Source: Serratia marcescens
Lineage (GTDB): Bacteria; Pseudomonadota; Gammaproteobacteria; Enterobacterales; Enterobacteriaceae
NCBI RefSeq assembly: GCF_006715005.1
Contig: NZ_VFMJ01000001.1
Location: 4,774,001 to 4,838,000 of the forward strand
Direction: 5' to 3'
Length of the DNA: 64,000 nucleotides
Position 1 is the stretch's first letter. Each line of letters begins with the position of its first letter. Positions 29,678-38,456 of the stretch are shown one piece after another. Position numbers and translations under genes: made by a program. A model generated the notes under the pieces. That model did no database searches and was not told where the DNA came from. It saw nothing but the letters and a program-made list of their open reading frames with translations.

Positions 29678-30667
29678 TCAGATCTCCTTGAGCAGCTTGC
29701 GTTTTTCGTTCCAGGCGGTGGTGCTGATGCTGATCAAAATGATCGCGCCGCTGAACACCTGGTGCCAATAGGCCGAGACGCTGAGCAGCGTCAGCCCGTT
29801 TTGCAGGAAGGCCAGCAGCACCACGCCGAGCAGGGTGCCGGTCAACGATCCGCGGCCGCCGCTCATGCTGGTGCCGCCCAGCACCACCGCCGCCAATACC
29901 GTCAGCTCGAAGCCGAGCAGCGAGTTGGGGGCCACCGACTGGGTGATCTGCGCCTGCACCACCGCCGCGACGCCGGCCAGAATGCCCATGTAGCCGTAGA
30001 CGCAAAAATGCAGCCGCAGCAGGTTCAACCCCAGGCGCGACGCCGCGTCGCGGTTGCCGCCCATGGCGTAGATCTGGCGCCCCAGCCGGGTGCGGTTCAT
30101 CAGCACGCCGGTGACGACGATGGTCGCCAGCAGGCACAGCAGCGGCAGCGTCAGGCCGTAGTCGTAGCCGTCAGCGCCCTGGAACGAAAACCAGTTGATG
30201 CCGTTCATGAACCAGTCCGGGAAGCCGTACAGCCAGGTGCCGTTGGTGGCGTACACCAGCAGGCCGTAGAACAGGTTAAGGGTGGCGATGGTGATAATGA
30301 TCGCCGGCACCTTCAGCCAGTACACCAGGAAACCGTTCACCAGCCCGAGCAGCAGGCCGACGCCAATCGCCAGGGCGAACGCCAGCGGGAAGCTGCCGCC
30401 GTGCTGGATCACCCAGCTGGCCATCACATACTGGGCGATGGCGGTAACCGCCGGGAACGAAATGTCGATGCCGCCGGCGATCAGCACCACGAACAGCCCG
30501 CAGGCCAGGATGCCGAGAATGGCGTAGCTGGTGGCGACGTCGGTCAGGTTGCCGAGCGTCAGAAACTCGTCGGTGCCGGCGCTCAGGCCGATCGCCAGCA
30601 GCAGCACCAACAGGCCGAGATAAAACTCGTGCCGCCCGGCCAGGCGGGCCAATAATGACTTATCCAT
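29678..30667 (-). CDS. Sugar ABC transporter permease (RbsC-like), first
   Basis: A 329-aa permease paralogous to its neighbour. Characteristic blocks are VLIAGGIDISFPAVTAIAQYVM, NGFLVYWLKVPAIIITIATLNLFYGLL, GMGGNRDAASRLGLN-type loop AMGGNRDAASRLGLNL, and FELTVLAAVVLGGTSMSGGRGS. The start ATG overlaps the end of the ATPase gene by 8 nt. Two separate permeases are the LsrC/LsrD-type arrangement rather than the RbsC homodimer. Confidence 0.87.
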   Translation of the reverse strand: MDKSLLARLAGRHEFYLGLLVLLLAIGLSAGTDEFLTLGNLTDVATSYAILGILACGLFVVLIAGGIDISFPAVTAIAQYVMASWVIQHGGSFPLAFALAIGVGLLLGLVNGFLVYWLKVPAIIITIATLNLFYGLLVYATNGTWLYGFPDWFMNGINWFSFQGADGYDYGLTLPLLCLLATIVVTGVLMNRTRLGRQIYAMGGNRDAASRLGLNLLRLHFCVYGYMGILAGVAAVVQAQITQSVAPNSLLGFELTVLAAVVLGGTSMSGGRGSLTGTLLGVVLLAFLQNGLTLLSVSAYWHQVFSGAIILISISTTAWNEKRKLLKEI

Positions 30668-32159
30668 TCACCACCTCGGCGATCTGTTGTTCGGTACTCT
30701 GGTGCGGCGCGAATTCGGCGATCAGTTCGCCTTTGCGCATCACCATCACCCGATGGCTGTTGTAATAGGCTTCCGGGATCTCGTCGCAGATCATCAGCAC
30801 TGCCATGCCCAGCTGCGCCAGATCGCGGGCGATCTGGTAGATCCCCTCTTTGTTGGCGATGTCCACGCCGACGGTGGGCGAGTCGAGGATCAGGATCTTC
30901 GGCTGGGTCGCCACCCACTTGGCGATGGCGATGCGCTGGGCGTTGCCGCCGGACAGGGTTTTCACCGGCAATGCGCTGTCGGACACCTTGATGTTCAGAT
31001 CGCGGATCAGTCGGTTGACCAGCTCAGTCGCCTTGGCGTGATCCAGCAGCCCGAGCGAGGTATGCAGCCGATCGAAGACGGTGACGATGGTGTTGTCGTA
31101 GATCGATTGCTCCATGATCAACCCCTGCGTCAGGCGATCTTCCGACACATAGCCGATGCCGTGGCGCACCGCTTCGCGGTTGTTGTGCAGCTGCACCGTG
31201 CGGCCCTCGATGCGGATCTCGCCGCTGTCCGGCCGCGTCATGCCGAACAGGCTGAGGCACAGTTCGGTGCGGCCGGCGCCGAGCAGGCCGACGATCGAAA
31301 CGATCTCGCCGCCGCGCAGCGCCAGATTGACGTTGCGGTATTTCTCGCCGCGGCTGAGGTTGCGCACCTCGAGCAGCGGCGCCTGTTCGGCCGGCGGCAG
31401 CGGCGGCAGCGGGCTGTAGTGGAAGCGTTGGCCGGTCATCAGGAACGCCAGTTCATGGCTGTCCAGTTCGCTGGCCGGCCAGGTGCCTACCAGCTTGCCG
31501 TCGCGCATCACGCTGATGCGATCGGCGACTTCCATCACTTCATCCAATCTGTGGCTGACGAACACCACGCAGATGCCGGCCGCCTTCAACTCGTTGACCA
31601 CCCGCAGCAGGCCGTCGACCTCCTGGCGGGTCAGCGAGGCGGTCGGTTCGTCCATAATAACCAACCGCGCTTCGGCGGCGATGGCGCGGCAAATCGCCAC
31701 CAGTTGCCGATCGGCGATCGACAGTTTTTCCACTTTTTTATCGGGATCGATGTGTACGCCGACCCGCGCCATGGCGTCCAGCGCCGTCTGGCGCATCAAT
31801 CGCTTGCGCACCCAGAAGCGGCCGCCGGGCAGGTAACGGTGGATGGCGATGTTCTCCGCCACCGTCAGGTTGGGGAACAGCGACAGGTCCTGGTAGATCA
31901 CCTGTATGCCGTAATAACCGGACAGCTGTGGCGTCAGGGCGTGGAAGAGTTTGCCTTCCAGCGAAATATTGGCGCCTTTTTCCGGCTGATAGACGCCGGA
32001 GATGATTTTAATGATGGTGCTTTTGCCGCAGCCGTTTTGCCCGGCCAGGCAGTGCACTTCGCCTTTATTCAGCGTCAGGTTGATCTGGTCTAATGCCAGC
32101 ACGCCTGGGAATCGCTTGCTGATATTCTCCAGGGTGATAAATGCGGGGGAGGCTGTCAT
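30660..32159 (-). CDS. Sugar ABC transporter ATPase (RbsA/LsrA-like, duplicated)
   Basis: A 499-aa peripheral ATPase with two nucleotide-binding halves. Half 1 has Walker A LAGQNGCGKSTI (about 39-50), signature LSIADRQLVAICRA and Walker B VIMDEPTAS. Half 2 has the degenerate GLLGAGRTELCL, signature LSGGNAQRIAIAKW and ILILDSPTVGVDI. This asymmetry is typical of monosaccharide ABC importers. The start ATG is at 32157-32159. Between the binding-protein gene and this gene lie 105 bp containing a strong hairpin (32196-32216), which likely sets the ratio of binding protein to transporter. Confidence 0.9.
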   Translation of the reverse strand: MTASPAFITLENISKRFPGVLALDQINLTLNKGEVHCLAGQNGCGKSTIIKIISGVYQPEKGANISLEGKLFHALTPQLSGYYGIQVIYQDLSLFPNLTVAENIAIHRYLPGGRFWVRKRLMRQTALDAMARVGVHIDPDKKVEKLSIADRQLVAICRAIAAEARLVIMDEPTASLTRQEVDGLLRVVNELKAAGICVVFVSHRLDEVMEVADRISVMRDGKLVGTWPASELDSHELAFLMTGQRFHYSPLPPLPPAEQAPLLEVRNLSRGEKYRNVNLALRGGEIVSIVGLLGAGRTELCLSLFGMTRPDSGEIRIEGRTVQLHNNREAVRHGIGYVSEDRLTQGLIMEQSIYDNTIVTVFDRLHTSLGLLDHAKATELVNRLIRDLNIKVSDSALPVKTLSGGNAQRIAIAKWVATQPKILILDSPTVGVDIANKEGIYQIARDLAQLGMAVLMICDEIPEAYYNSHRVMVMRKGELIAEFAPHQSTEQQIAEVVNG

Positions 32160-32195
32160 AACGTTAACCTGTGCTTGCGTAGCGGCCGAAGCCCT

Positions 32196-32216
32196 GGGCG
32201 CAGCAACGCTGCGCCC
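32196..32216 (-). terminator. Intercistronic hairpin between binding-protein and ATPase genes
   Basis: A perfect 9-bp stem GGGCGCAGC/GCTGCGCCC with a 3-nt loop lies in the 105-bp gap. No T-tract follows, so it most likely protects the upstream message from 3' decay rather than ending transcription. Confidence 0.6.
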
Positions 32217-32264
32217 CTACGAGGGTTTAACTACTTTCCCGGTGTGGCGAAATTACGCGAAAAA

Positions 32265-33251
32265 TCAGAATCCGAGCGATTGGGCGTTGTCTTTGGTGAC
32301 TTCCAAAATCTTATTAAACCGAATCACTTTGTGTTCCATATCGACATCGGCCTTGCCGAGGCCCTCGATCGACAGGTCTTTGTTCACTTCCTTGCCCTGC
32401 AGCAGCTGGTCGGCCACCGTCACCAGCGCATAGCCGGCGTCTTTCGGATCCCACAGCAGTGCTTTCTTGATGTCGCCGCGCATCAGGTAAGGGGCGGCCT
32501 GCGCCGGCATGGCGATGCCCACCACCGCGATTTTGTCCTTGGCGCGTTTCTTGGCCACCGCCTGGCCGGCGCCGATCGGGCCGAGTGAGCCGAAGCCGAT
32601 GATGCCCTTCATCTGCGGATAGGTTTTCATCAGATCCAGCGTGGTGGCGTAGGATTTGTCGATGCTTTCCGCCACTGGCAGGCGCGAGGTGACTTCAAAC
32701 ATGTCCGGGTATTTTTCTTTCTGGTATTTGATGGCGAAGTCGGCCCAGGCGTTGTGCAACGGCACGGTCAGCGAGCCGACGTAGATCGCGTAGCCGCCTT
32801 TGCCGCCCATGTCTTTCGCCAGCTCATCGACGTTGGCCTGCGCATATTTCTCGCTGTCGATGGTCTCGATGTCCCACTGGCCGATCTGCTGGTCCGGGGA
32901 TTCATGGGTCAGCACCACGATGCCTTTGTCGCGCGCTTTTTTCAGCACCGGCTCCAGCACCTTGGCGTCGTTCGGCACCACGATGATGGCGTTGACGTTC
33001 TTGGCGATCAGATCCTCAATCACCTTGACCTGCGCGGCCGGATCCGGCGTAGAAGGGCCAGTCTGGTAGGCGTTGACGTCGAGTTTTTTCGCCGCTTCGT
33101 TGACGCCCACTTCCATGCGGTTGAACCACGGGATGCCGGTCACTTTGGCGACCACGGCAATCTCATACTTATCAGCGGCGAACACAGGTGTTGTCGATAA
33201 CATGCACGCAGAAACCACACATGCATTTAATAATGCGAGGTTAAATTTCAT
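32265..33251 (-). CDS. Sugar/autoinducer-type periplasmic binding protein (RbsB/LsrB-like)
   Basis: A 328-aa periplasmic protein with a signal peptide (about 1-25, cleaved after TTPVFA). It has the type I periplasmic binding fold (Peripla_BP_4): KYEIAVVAKVTGIPWFNRMEVGVNEAAKKL, DLIAKNVNAIIVVPNDAKVLEPVLKKARDKGIVVLTHES, and VVGIAMPAQAAPYLMRGDIKKALLWDPKDAGYALV. The last block is LsrB-like, but no lsrK, lsrR, lsrF or lsrG is present. With the D-ribulokinase downstream, a pentose or pentulose ligand is more likely than autoinducer 2. It is first in the operon. Confidence 0.85.
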   Translation of the reverse strand: MKFNLALLNACVVSACMLSTTPVFAADKYEIAVVAKVTGIPWFNRMEVGVNEAAKKLDVNAYQTGPSTPDPAAQVKVIEDLIAKNVNAIIVVPNDAKVLEPVLKKARDKGIVVLTHESPDQQIGQWDIETIDSEKYAQANVDELAKDMGGKGGYAIYVGSLTVPLHNAWADFAIKYQKEKYPDMFEVTSRLPVAESIDKSYATTLDLMKTYPQMKGIIGFGSLGPIGAGQAVAKKRAKDKIAVVGIAMPAQAAPYLMRGDIKKALLWDPKDAGYALVTVADQLLQGKEVNKDLSIEGLGKADVDMEHKVIRFNKILEVTKDNAQSLGF

Positions 33252-33507
33252 TAGCTGTACCTTTTTTTATCTGTAGGGGTGGCGGTTTTTCCACCGCTGC
33301 AGATTACAAAGGAATGGAAGAGGGGGCGTAGCTGAAGTTAATGAAATGTGATCTGTGCACATTTAAGTAAAATAGTGGCTTATTTAGTGTTAAATAAATG
33401 TTTAATTATTTGGTGGTGGTAAATTTACTACCAATTAAATGGCAATATACAACCATTTATTAACCTTTATTTAACTAATTGGTATCATTTAGAGGGCGTG
33501 AAAGCAT
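33252..33507. other. AT-rich region upstream of the sugar operon
   Basis: About 255 bp, very AT-rich at 33340-33480 (TTTAGTGTTAAATAAATGTTTAAT-like runs). It should contain the promoter of the sugar ABC operon and possibly CRP or repressor sites. I see no regulator gene beside the operon. Confidence 0.5.
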
Positions 33508-33537
33508 AAAAAAATGCCGGCGCAGAGGCCGGCATTG
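33508..33537 (-). terminator. Terminator of gdhA
   Basis: Read leftward, ATGCCGGC/GCCGGCAT arms with a 6-nt loop are followed by T7, about 44 nt past the gdhA stop. Confidence 0.88.
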
Positions 33538-33580
33538 AAGCATTTAATCGATGTGTGAACAAGATCACCTTTGCGCCCGA

Positions 33581-34924
33581 TTACAGCACGCCCTGCGCCA
33601 GCATGGCGTCCGCGACCTTGACGAAACCGGCGATATTCGCGCCGTGCACGTAGTGGGTTTGCTTGCCCTCGCCACCGTATTCCACGCAGGCGTGGTGAAT
33701 ATCCGCCATGATATGTTGTAAACGTACATCCACTTTCTCTGCCCGCCAGCCGATGCGCGCGGCGTTTTGCGCCATCTCCAGCCCCGAGGTGGCGACGCCG
33801 CCGGCGTTGGCCGCCTTGCCCGGCGCGAACAGCACGCCGGCGTCGAGGAAGGCGTCGGTGGCCTGGATGGTGGTCGGCATGTTGGCGCCTTCCGCTACCG
33901 CCTTCACTCCGTTGCGGATCAGCGTCTGCGCCGCCTCGAGATCCAGTTCGTTCTGGGTGGCGCACGGCAGCGCGATATCCACCGGCACGTTCCATGGCTG
34001 CTGGCCCGCCAGATAGGTCAGGCCGCGTTCGCGGGCGTAGTCCGCCACCCGGCCGTAACGCTGGTTCTTGATCTCCGCCAGGTGCGCCAGCTTCTCGGTG
34101 GTGAAGCCGTCTTCGTCCACCAGGGTGCCGCCGGAATCCGACACGGTGATCACGCGCGCGTCCAGTTCCAACGCTTTTTCGATGGTGTACTGCGCCACGT
34201 TGCCGGAGCCGGACACCGCCACCCGCATGCCCTCAAAGCCCAGGCCGTGGCGCTGCAGCATGGCGTCGGTGAAGTACACCAGGCCATAGCCGGTCGCCTC
34301 GGGGCGGATCAGGCTGCCGCCGAAGGAGAGACCCTTGCCGGTAAATACGCATGCGGTGTTGTTGGACAGTTTTTTCATCATGCCGGCCATAAAGCCGACT
34401 TCGCGGCCGCCGACGCCGATGTCGCCGGCCGGCACGTCGGTGTCCGGCCCCAGATGGCGATACAGCTCGGTCATCAGCGCCTGGCAGAAGCGCATGATCT
34501 CCCCTTGGCTTTTGCCCTTGGGATCGAAATCGGAGCCGCCTTTGCCGCCGCCCATCGGCAGGGTGGTCAACGCGTTCTTGAAGGTCTGCTCAAAACCGAG
34601 GAACTTCAGGATCGACAGGTTCACCGACGGGTGGAAGCGCATGCCGCCCTTGTAGGGGCCGATGGCCGAGTTGAACTGCACGCGGAAGGCGCGGTTGACC
34701 TGCACCTGGCCGCGATCGTCCACCCAGCTGACGCGGAACTGAATGACGCGCTCGGGCTCTACCAGGCGCTCCAGCAGCGCCTGTTCGCGATAGCGCGGAT
34801 TACGTTCGATAAATGGCCACAGCGAGGTGAACACTTCGCGTACCGCCTGCAGATATTCCGGCTGGTGGGGGTTATGGCGTTGTAACGAGGACAGGAAAGA
34901 CTCTACCGATACGGCATATTCCAT
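33581..34924 (-). CDS. gdhA: NADP-specific glutamate dehydrogenase
   Basis: A 447-aa cytosolic enzyme that aminates 2-oxoglutarate with NADPH. Seen: FRVQFNSAIGPYKGGMRFHPSVN, the active-site segment LPMGGGKGGSDFDPKGKS with the catalytic lysine, PAGDIGVGGREVGFMAGM, the nucleotide-binding RVAVSGSGNVAQYTIEKALE, and GANMPTT. The length and start match E. coli GdhA. It is a single-gene unit with its own terminator, located between the sugar operon and uspA. In E. coli K-12 gdhA is elsewhere on the chromosome. Confidence 0.96.
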   Translation of the reverse strand: MEYAVSVESFLSSLQRHNPHQPEYLQAVREVFTSLWPFIERNPRYREQALLERLVEPERVIQFRVSWVDDRGQVQVNRAFRVQFNSAIGPYKGGMRFHPSVNLSILKFLGFEQTFKNALTTLPMGGGKGGSDFDPKGKSQGEIMRFCQALMTELYRHLGPDTDVPAGDIGVGGREVGFMAGMMKKLSNNTACVFTGKGLSFGGSLIRPEATGYGLVYFTDAMLQRHGLGFEGMRVAVSGSGNVAQYTIEKALELDARVITVSDSGGTLVDEDGFTTEKLAHLAEIKNQRYGRVADYARERGLTYLAGQQPWNVPVDIALPCATQNELDLEAAQTLIRNGVKAVAEGANMPTTIQATDAFLDAGVLFAPGKAANAGGVATSGLEMAQNAARIGWRAEKVDVRLQHIMADIHHACVEYGGEGKQTHYVHGANIAGFVKVADAMLAQGVL

Positions 34925-35070
34925 GGATAACTCCTTTTCGCATTAAATTTCCCCCGCTATTTCTTATAGATATGGGTATAGGCGATGCCCGGGGGAGGAT
35001 GTTGTGTCTTTAGCGACTATATCATCGGAGGGCGGTTGATTATCAAGCGATTAATCGGCGTGGCGGCATG

Positions 35071-35096
35071 AAAAACGCCCGCAGGGCGCGGGCGTT
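35071..35096 (-). terminator. Terminator of uspA
   Basis: Read leftward, ACGCCCGC/GCGGGCGT arms around a 5-nt loop end in TTTTC, about 30 nt past the uspA stop. Confidence 0.8.
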
Positions 35097-35123
35097 GGGT
35101 AGTTAAGTTAGCAAGTGCTTACT

Positions 35124-35561
35124 TTATTCGTCTTCTTCATCGCGCAGCGGCACGATCAGCATATCGATGTGCACGGTATTGATCAGCTGGCGTGCGGAAG
35201 ACATCAGCTTGCTCCAGAAGTCCTGGTGGTGGCCGCACAGCACCAGGTCCATGTCGTATTTCTTGATGGCATCGACCAATACCTGCGCCAGATCGCCGCT
35301 GCCGCTCAGGGTCTCGGTGATCGGGTAGCCGGCGTTTTGCGACAGCTCGGTCAGCGCCTGATGGGTTTCCTCGGAGATGCGTTTTTGCATGTCGCCGAGA
35401 TTGACGTCGATAAGGCCGGTATAAAGGTCGGAATAGTTGACATCGACGTGGATCAGAGAAACTTTAGCGTTGTACGGCCGCGCCATCGAGACGGCTTTTT
35501 CTACCAGGATCTTGCTTTCCGGGGATAGGTCCACCGCGATCAGTATGTGTTTGTAAGCCAT
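35124..35561 (-). CDS. uspA: Universal stress protein A
   Basis: A 145-aa cytoplasmic dimeric protein induced on growth arrest. [24 protein letters not shown] and [57 protein letters not shown] are nearly those of E. coli UspA. It lacks the ATP-binding G-2x-G-9x-G(S/T) motif, as expected for the UspA class. A terminator follows. In E. coli it is divergent from uspB, and here two extra genes (LysR regulator and SDR) separate them. Confidence 0.96.
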   Translation of the reverse strand: MAYKHILIAVDLSPESKILVEKAVSMARPYNAKVSLIHVDVNYSDLYTGLIDVNLGDMQKRISEETHQALTELSQNAGYPITETLSGSGDLAQVLVDAIKKYDMDLVLCGHHQDFWSKLMSSARQLINTVHIDMLIVPLRDEEDE

Positions 35562-35828
35562 AAGAATACTCCTTCCATAAACATGCCGATTAAAAAGGGT
35601 TAGCAGGCGTTCCGTTTACCCGCCTGGCGCTTTTGGTTCCATAGTATCATTCGGATAACGTAATGATATGTTGGGGCGATCACACTGCGCCGCATCGAAA
35701 ATCTCTCCGCCCGATACCTTTCGTTGTACACCCGCGCGGCGCAAAAGCCTATGGATTATGCGGATGCTGACGGTCTGACCGCTTGAATTATAAGCGTTAT
35801 TAAACAAAGTATAGCGCTAAATGTGCAA
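35562..35828. other. Upstream region of uspA
   Basis: This 267-bp stretch should carry the uspA promoter on the leftward strand. A TAATGATATG stretch near 35660 is a possible -10 region, but no confident hexamer pair was fixed. A leftward frame at 35616-35807 is open, without ribosome site or recognisable content. Confidence 0.4.
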
Positions 35829-36737
35829 TCAGCGCTCCAGATGCGGCTGCAGCAGGCTTTCAAACCACTCATGAAACACCGCCAGGCGGCGCGATCGCTG
35901 GCGGCGATGGGGATAGATCAGGGCGATCGGCATGGAGGCGGCGCGGTGGCCGGGCAGGACTTCCACCAGTTCACCGGCGTCGAGCAGGTGTTGCACGTCA
36001 TAGCGTGGGATTTGCATCAGCCCCAGCCCGGCGCGGCAGCAGGCGATATAGCTTTCGGCGTTGTTGACCACCACCCGGCTGGGCAGTTCGAGGCGTTGCG
36101 TATGGCCGTCGTCGGTCAGGTATTCCCAGGGGGATTCACGGCCGGTTTTGGGCGAGGCGTAGCCGATGCTCCAGTGTCCCTCGATGAGATCGCCGGGCTG
36201 GCGCGGATGGCCGAATTCGCTCAGATAGGCAGGGCTGGCGCAGTTGATCAGCGCGATATGGCCGAGCGGGCGCATTACCAGGCTGCTGTCGTGCAGATCG
36301 CCGACGCGCACCGCGCAGTCGACCCCTTCCTGCACCAGATCGATGGCGCGATCGGCGGAGCCGAGCACCAATTGCAGGTGGGGATGGCGCCGCAGCAGGC
36401 CGGGCAGCGCCGGCGCGATCAACCGGCGGGCGATGCGGCTCGGCACGTCGACGCTGAGCCGCCCGGAGGCCTGGCGCTGGCTGGCCTGAAACGATTGATC
36501 GATGTCTTCCACCTCGGCCAACAGCGGGCGCAGCCGCTCGAGCAGCTGTTCGCCGTCGGCGGTCAGCCGCACTTGCCGCGTGGTGCGGTGCAGCAGACGT
36601 ACGCCCAGCTGCGTTTCCAGTTGCTGAACGGCGGCGGACACCGAGGCGCGCGGCACCTCCAGCGCATGGGCTGCCCGGATAAAGCTGCCCATTTCCGCCA
36701 CCTGTACGAATACGCGGTATTGATTGAATCTGTCCAT
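35829..36737 (-). CDS. LysR-family transcriptional regulator
   Basis: A 302-aa regulator with an N-terminal wHTH (MDRFNQYRVFVQVAEMGSFIRAAHALEVPRASVSAAVQQLE) and an effector domain of the CrgA/PA-type class (RLSVDVPSRIARRLIAPALP). The frame is open 52 codons upstream, but the protein family begins MDRFNQY at 36737. It lies downstream of the SDR gene (104-bp gap), on the same strand. Most LysR genes are divergent from their target, so control of the SDR gene is possible but not typical in geometry. Confidence 0.85.
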   Translation of the reverse strand: MDRFNQYRVFVQVAEMGSFIRAAHALEVPRASVSAAVQQLETQLGVRLLHRTTRQVRLTADGEQLLERLRPLLAEVEDIDQSFQASQRQASGRLSVDVPSRIARRLIAPALPGLLRRHPHLQLVLGSADRAIDLVQEGVDCAVRVGDLHDSSLVMRPLGHIALINCASPAYLSEFGHPRQPGDLIEGHWSIGYASPKTGRESPWEYLTDDGHTQRLELPSRVVVNNAESYIACCRAGLGLMQIPRYDVQHLLDAGELVEVLPGHRAASMPIALIYPHRRQRSRRLAVFHEWFESLLQPHLER

Positions 36738-36841
36738 CTCGTTGACCTGCTGTTCCTTGGCGCCGTTTCTGACAGAGAGTGTAGCCGCATGGCGCGGTTG
36801 CGCGCGAGCAGGTGCGGGGGCGATATTTGCCCCCGTCGAAC

Positions 36842-37615
36842 TTATTTGGTGGTGTAGCCGCCGTTGATCAGGATGGTTTGGCCGGTTACCCACCAGCCGT
36901 CGCTGACCAGATGGCGGATGAAGGGCACCACGTCTTCGATATCGGTCAGGCCGGTTTTGCTGAACGGCGACAGCGCTGCCGCCGTCTTGTGGTAGGCCAC
37001 GGCGTCCGCACCCTCCGCCGGGTAGAAGAACGGGGTGTCCATCGGGCCGGGGCCGACCGCCGTCACGGAGATGCCACGCTCGCCGAACTCCTTGGCGGCG
37101 GCGCGGGTGAAATGCTCCACCGGCGCCTTGGTGCCGGCGTAAGCGGCGTAGAACGGCGTGAAGGCGCCAAGCAGCGAGGTGACCAGCGTGCAGATTTTAC
37201 CGTTGTCGTTGAGGTGTTTGCCCGCCTCTTTCAGGAAGAAGAACGCGGTTTTGGCGTTAACCGCCGTCATCTCGTCGTACTCGGCCTCGCTGATGTCGAC
37301 CATCGGCTTTTTCAGCACTTTGCCGACGGTATTGATGGCGATATCCGGCTTACCGACGGCGGCGACCGCATCGGCGAACAGCTTTTCGACCGCGCCCGCG
37401 GTGGTGAGATCGGCCTGCAGCGCGACGCCTTGCGCCCCGGCGGCCTGAATGGCGGCGACGGTTTTTTCCGCCTCGGCTTTGGAGGCGGCGCTGTTGTAGT
37501 GGATCACCACCGCTTTGGCGCCTTGTTCAGCCAAATCGCGCGCGATCAGCCCGCCGAGGTTTTTGGCGCCGCCGGCGATGAGGACGGTTTTTCCCTTGAT
37601 TGAATGGTTTGCCAT
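36842..37615 (-). CDS. SDR-family oxidoreductase
   Basis: This 257-aa classical short-chain dehydrogenase has the cofactor motif LIAGGAKNLGGLIARDLA (about 11-28; GxxxxxGG variant), catalytic Ser in LVTSLLGAFT and YxxxK in FYAAYAGTKAPVEHF. The usual NNAG motif reads INTVGK. The motif HYNSAASKAEAEK after strand 2 favours NADP(H). The substrate cannot be told. The ATG at 37615 follows a GGAAAC stretch. The following gene on the same strand is the LysR regulator. Confidence 0.83.
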   Translation of the reverse strand: MANHSIKGKTVLIAGGAKNLGGLIARDLAEQGAKAVVIHYNSAASKAEAEKTVAAIQAAGAQGVALQADLTTAGAVEKLFADAVAAVGKPDIAINTVGKVLKKPMVDISEAEYDEMTAVNAKTAFFFLKEAGKHLNDNGKICTLVTSLLGAFTPFYAAYAGTKAPVEHFTRAAAKEFGERGISVTAVGPGPMDTPFFYPAEGADAVAYHKTAAALSPFSKTGLTDIEDVVPFIRHLVSDGWWVTGQTILINGGYTTK

Positions 37616-38047
37616 AACAGTTTCCTTGGATGAACGTAACGGAAACCTGAGTCTAGCCAGCGTGGGGGGAAAGATCAGCGGCGTAGGGCGGGATAGACTA
37701 TCCAGAAAAACCGACTAATTACCGGCCGGTGGCGGTTCGTTGTCACGCCCCGGCGGGGGTGTTTCAACGCGTGGCGGTAAATTTTATCCACTGATCAGGC
37801 CAGTTTGCGTTTCATTAACCTACAATGATGGATATGGGCCTCATCATTTCCCCTCTGAGTGGAACCACGCTGTGCAAATCTCTCTGTGCGGTGCGGCAAC
37901 GTCTCCGGAGGCGGTGGGTTATGGGCGTGGTCCGTGCAGGCAAAAAAGGGGATGAGAGCGGTAAGCTCCAGCAGAGTATCGGGTAATGAGGTAGGGCGGT
38001 TGGACCCGGCGGATGGCCGCGGATAACAACGCCTTGAGGGGGCAATC
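37616..38047. other. Intergenic region SDR-uspB
   Basis: These 432 bp hold the promoter of the SDR gene (leftward) and of uspB (rightward). A CTACAAT stretch at 37820-37826 could be a sigmaS-type -10 element for uspB, about 220 bp before its start. No small gene or repeat was convincing. Confidence 0.4.
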
Positions 38048-38383
38048 ATGATCAGTACCGTCGCGCTGTTTTGGGCCTTATGTGTGGTGTGTGTGGTAAA
38101 CATGGTGCGGTATTACTCTTCTCTGCGCGCGCTGCTGGTGGTATTGCGCGGCTGTGACCCGCTGCTGTACCAATACGTCGACGGCGGCGGTTTCTTCACC
38201 GCCCACGGGCAACCCAGCAAGCAGCTGAGGCTGGTGCGCTATATCTTTGCGCAACGCTATGTCGAGCACCACGATCCGGAGTTTATTCGCCGCTGCGAGC
38301 GGGTGCGCGGGCAGTTTATGCTGACCTCGGCCCTGTGCGGCCTGGTGGTCATCAGCCTGATAGCGCTGATGATTTGGTATTAA
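38048..38383 (+). CDS. uspB: Universal stress protein B
   Basis: This 111-aa small inner-membrane protein has a helix at each end: [20 protein letters not shown] and [19 protein letters not shown]. Between them are [36 protein letters not shown] and [21 protein letters not shown]. It matches E. coli UspB in length and almost throughout. It is sigmaS-dependent and linked to ethanol tolerance in E. coli. It converges on pitA through a shared terminator, as in E. coli. Confidence 0.96.
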   Translation: MISTVALFWALCVVCVVNMVRYYSSLRALLVVLRGCDPLLYQYVDGGGFFTAHGQPSKQLRLVRYIFAQRYVEHHDPEFIRRCERVRGQFMLTSALCGLVVISLIALMIWY

Positions 38384-38410
38384 TGCCTTCCTGTTTCCCT
38401 TGATGCAGGC

Positions 38411-38439
38411 AAAAAAAAGGCGGCCCTGCGGCCGCCTTT
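38411..38439. terminator. Bidirectional terminator between uspB and pitA
   Basis: A8 precedes GGCGGCC/GGCCGCC arms with a CTGC loop, followed by TTTC. It is strongest leftward, for pitA. Confidence 0.85.
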
Positions 38440-38456
38440 CTCATGATGCTTATCGC

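Noticed and set aside
32265..33251. The sugar binding protein and permeases as an lsr autoinducer-2 operon
   Set aside because: No lsrK-type kinase motif, lsrR, lsrF or lsrG was found, and the kinase carries the TCSLV ribulokinase mark.
35616..35807. Leftward frame between uspA and LysR as a gene
   Set aside because: It has no recognisable sequence or ribosome site, and lies in the expected uspA promoter region.
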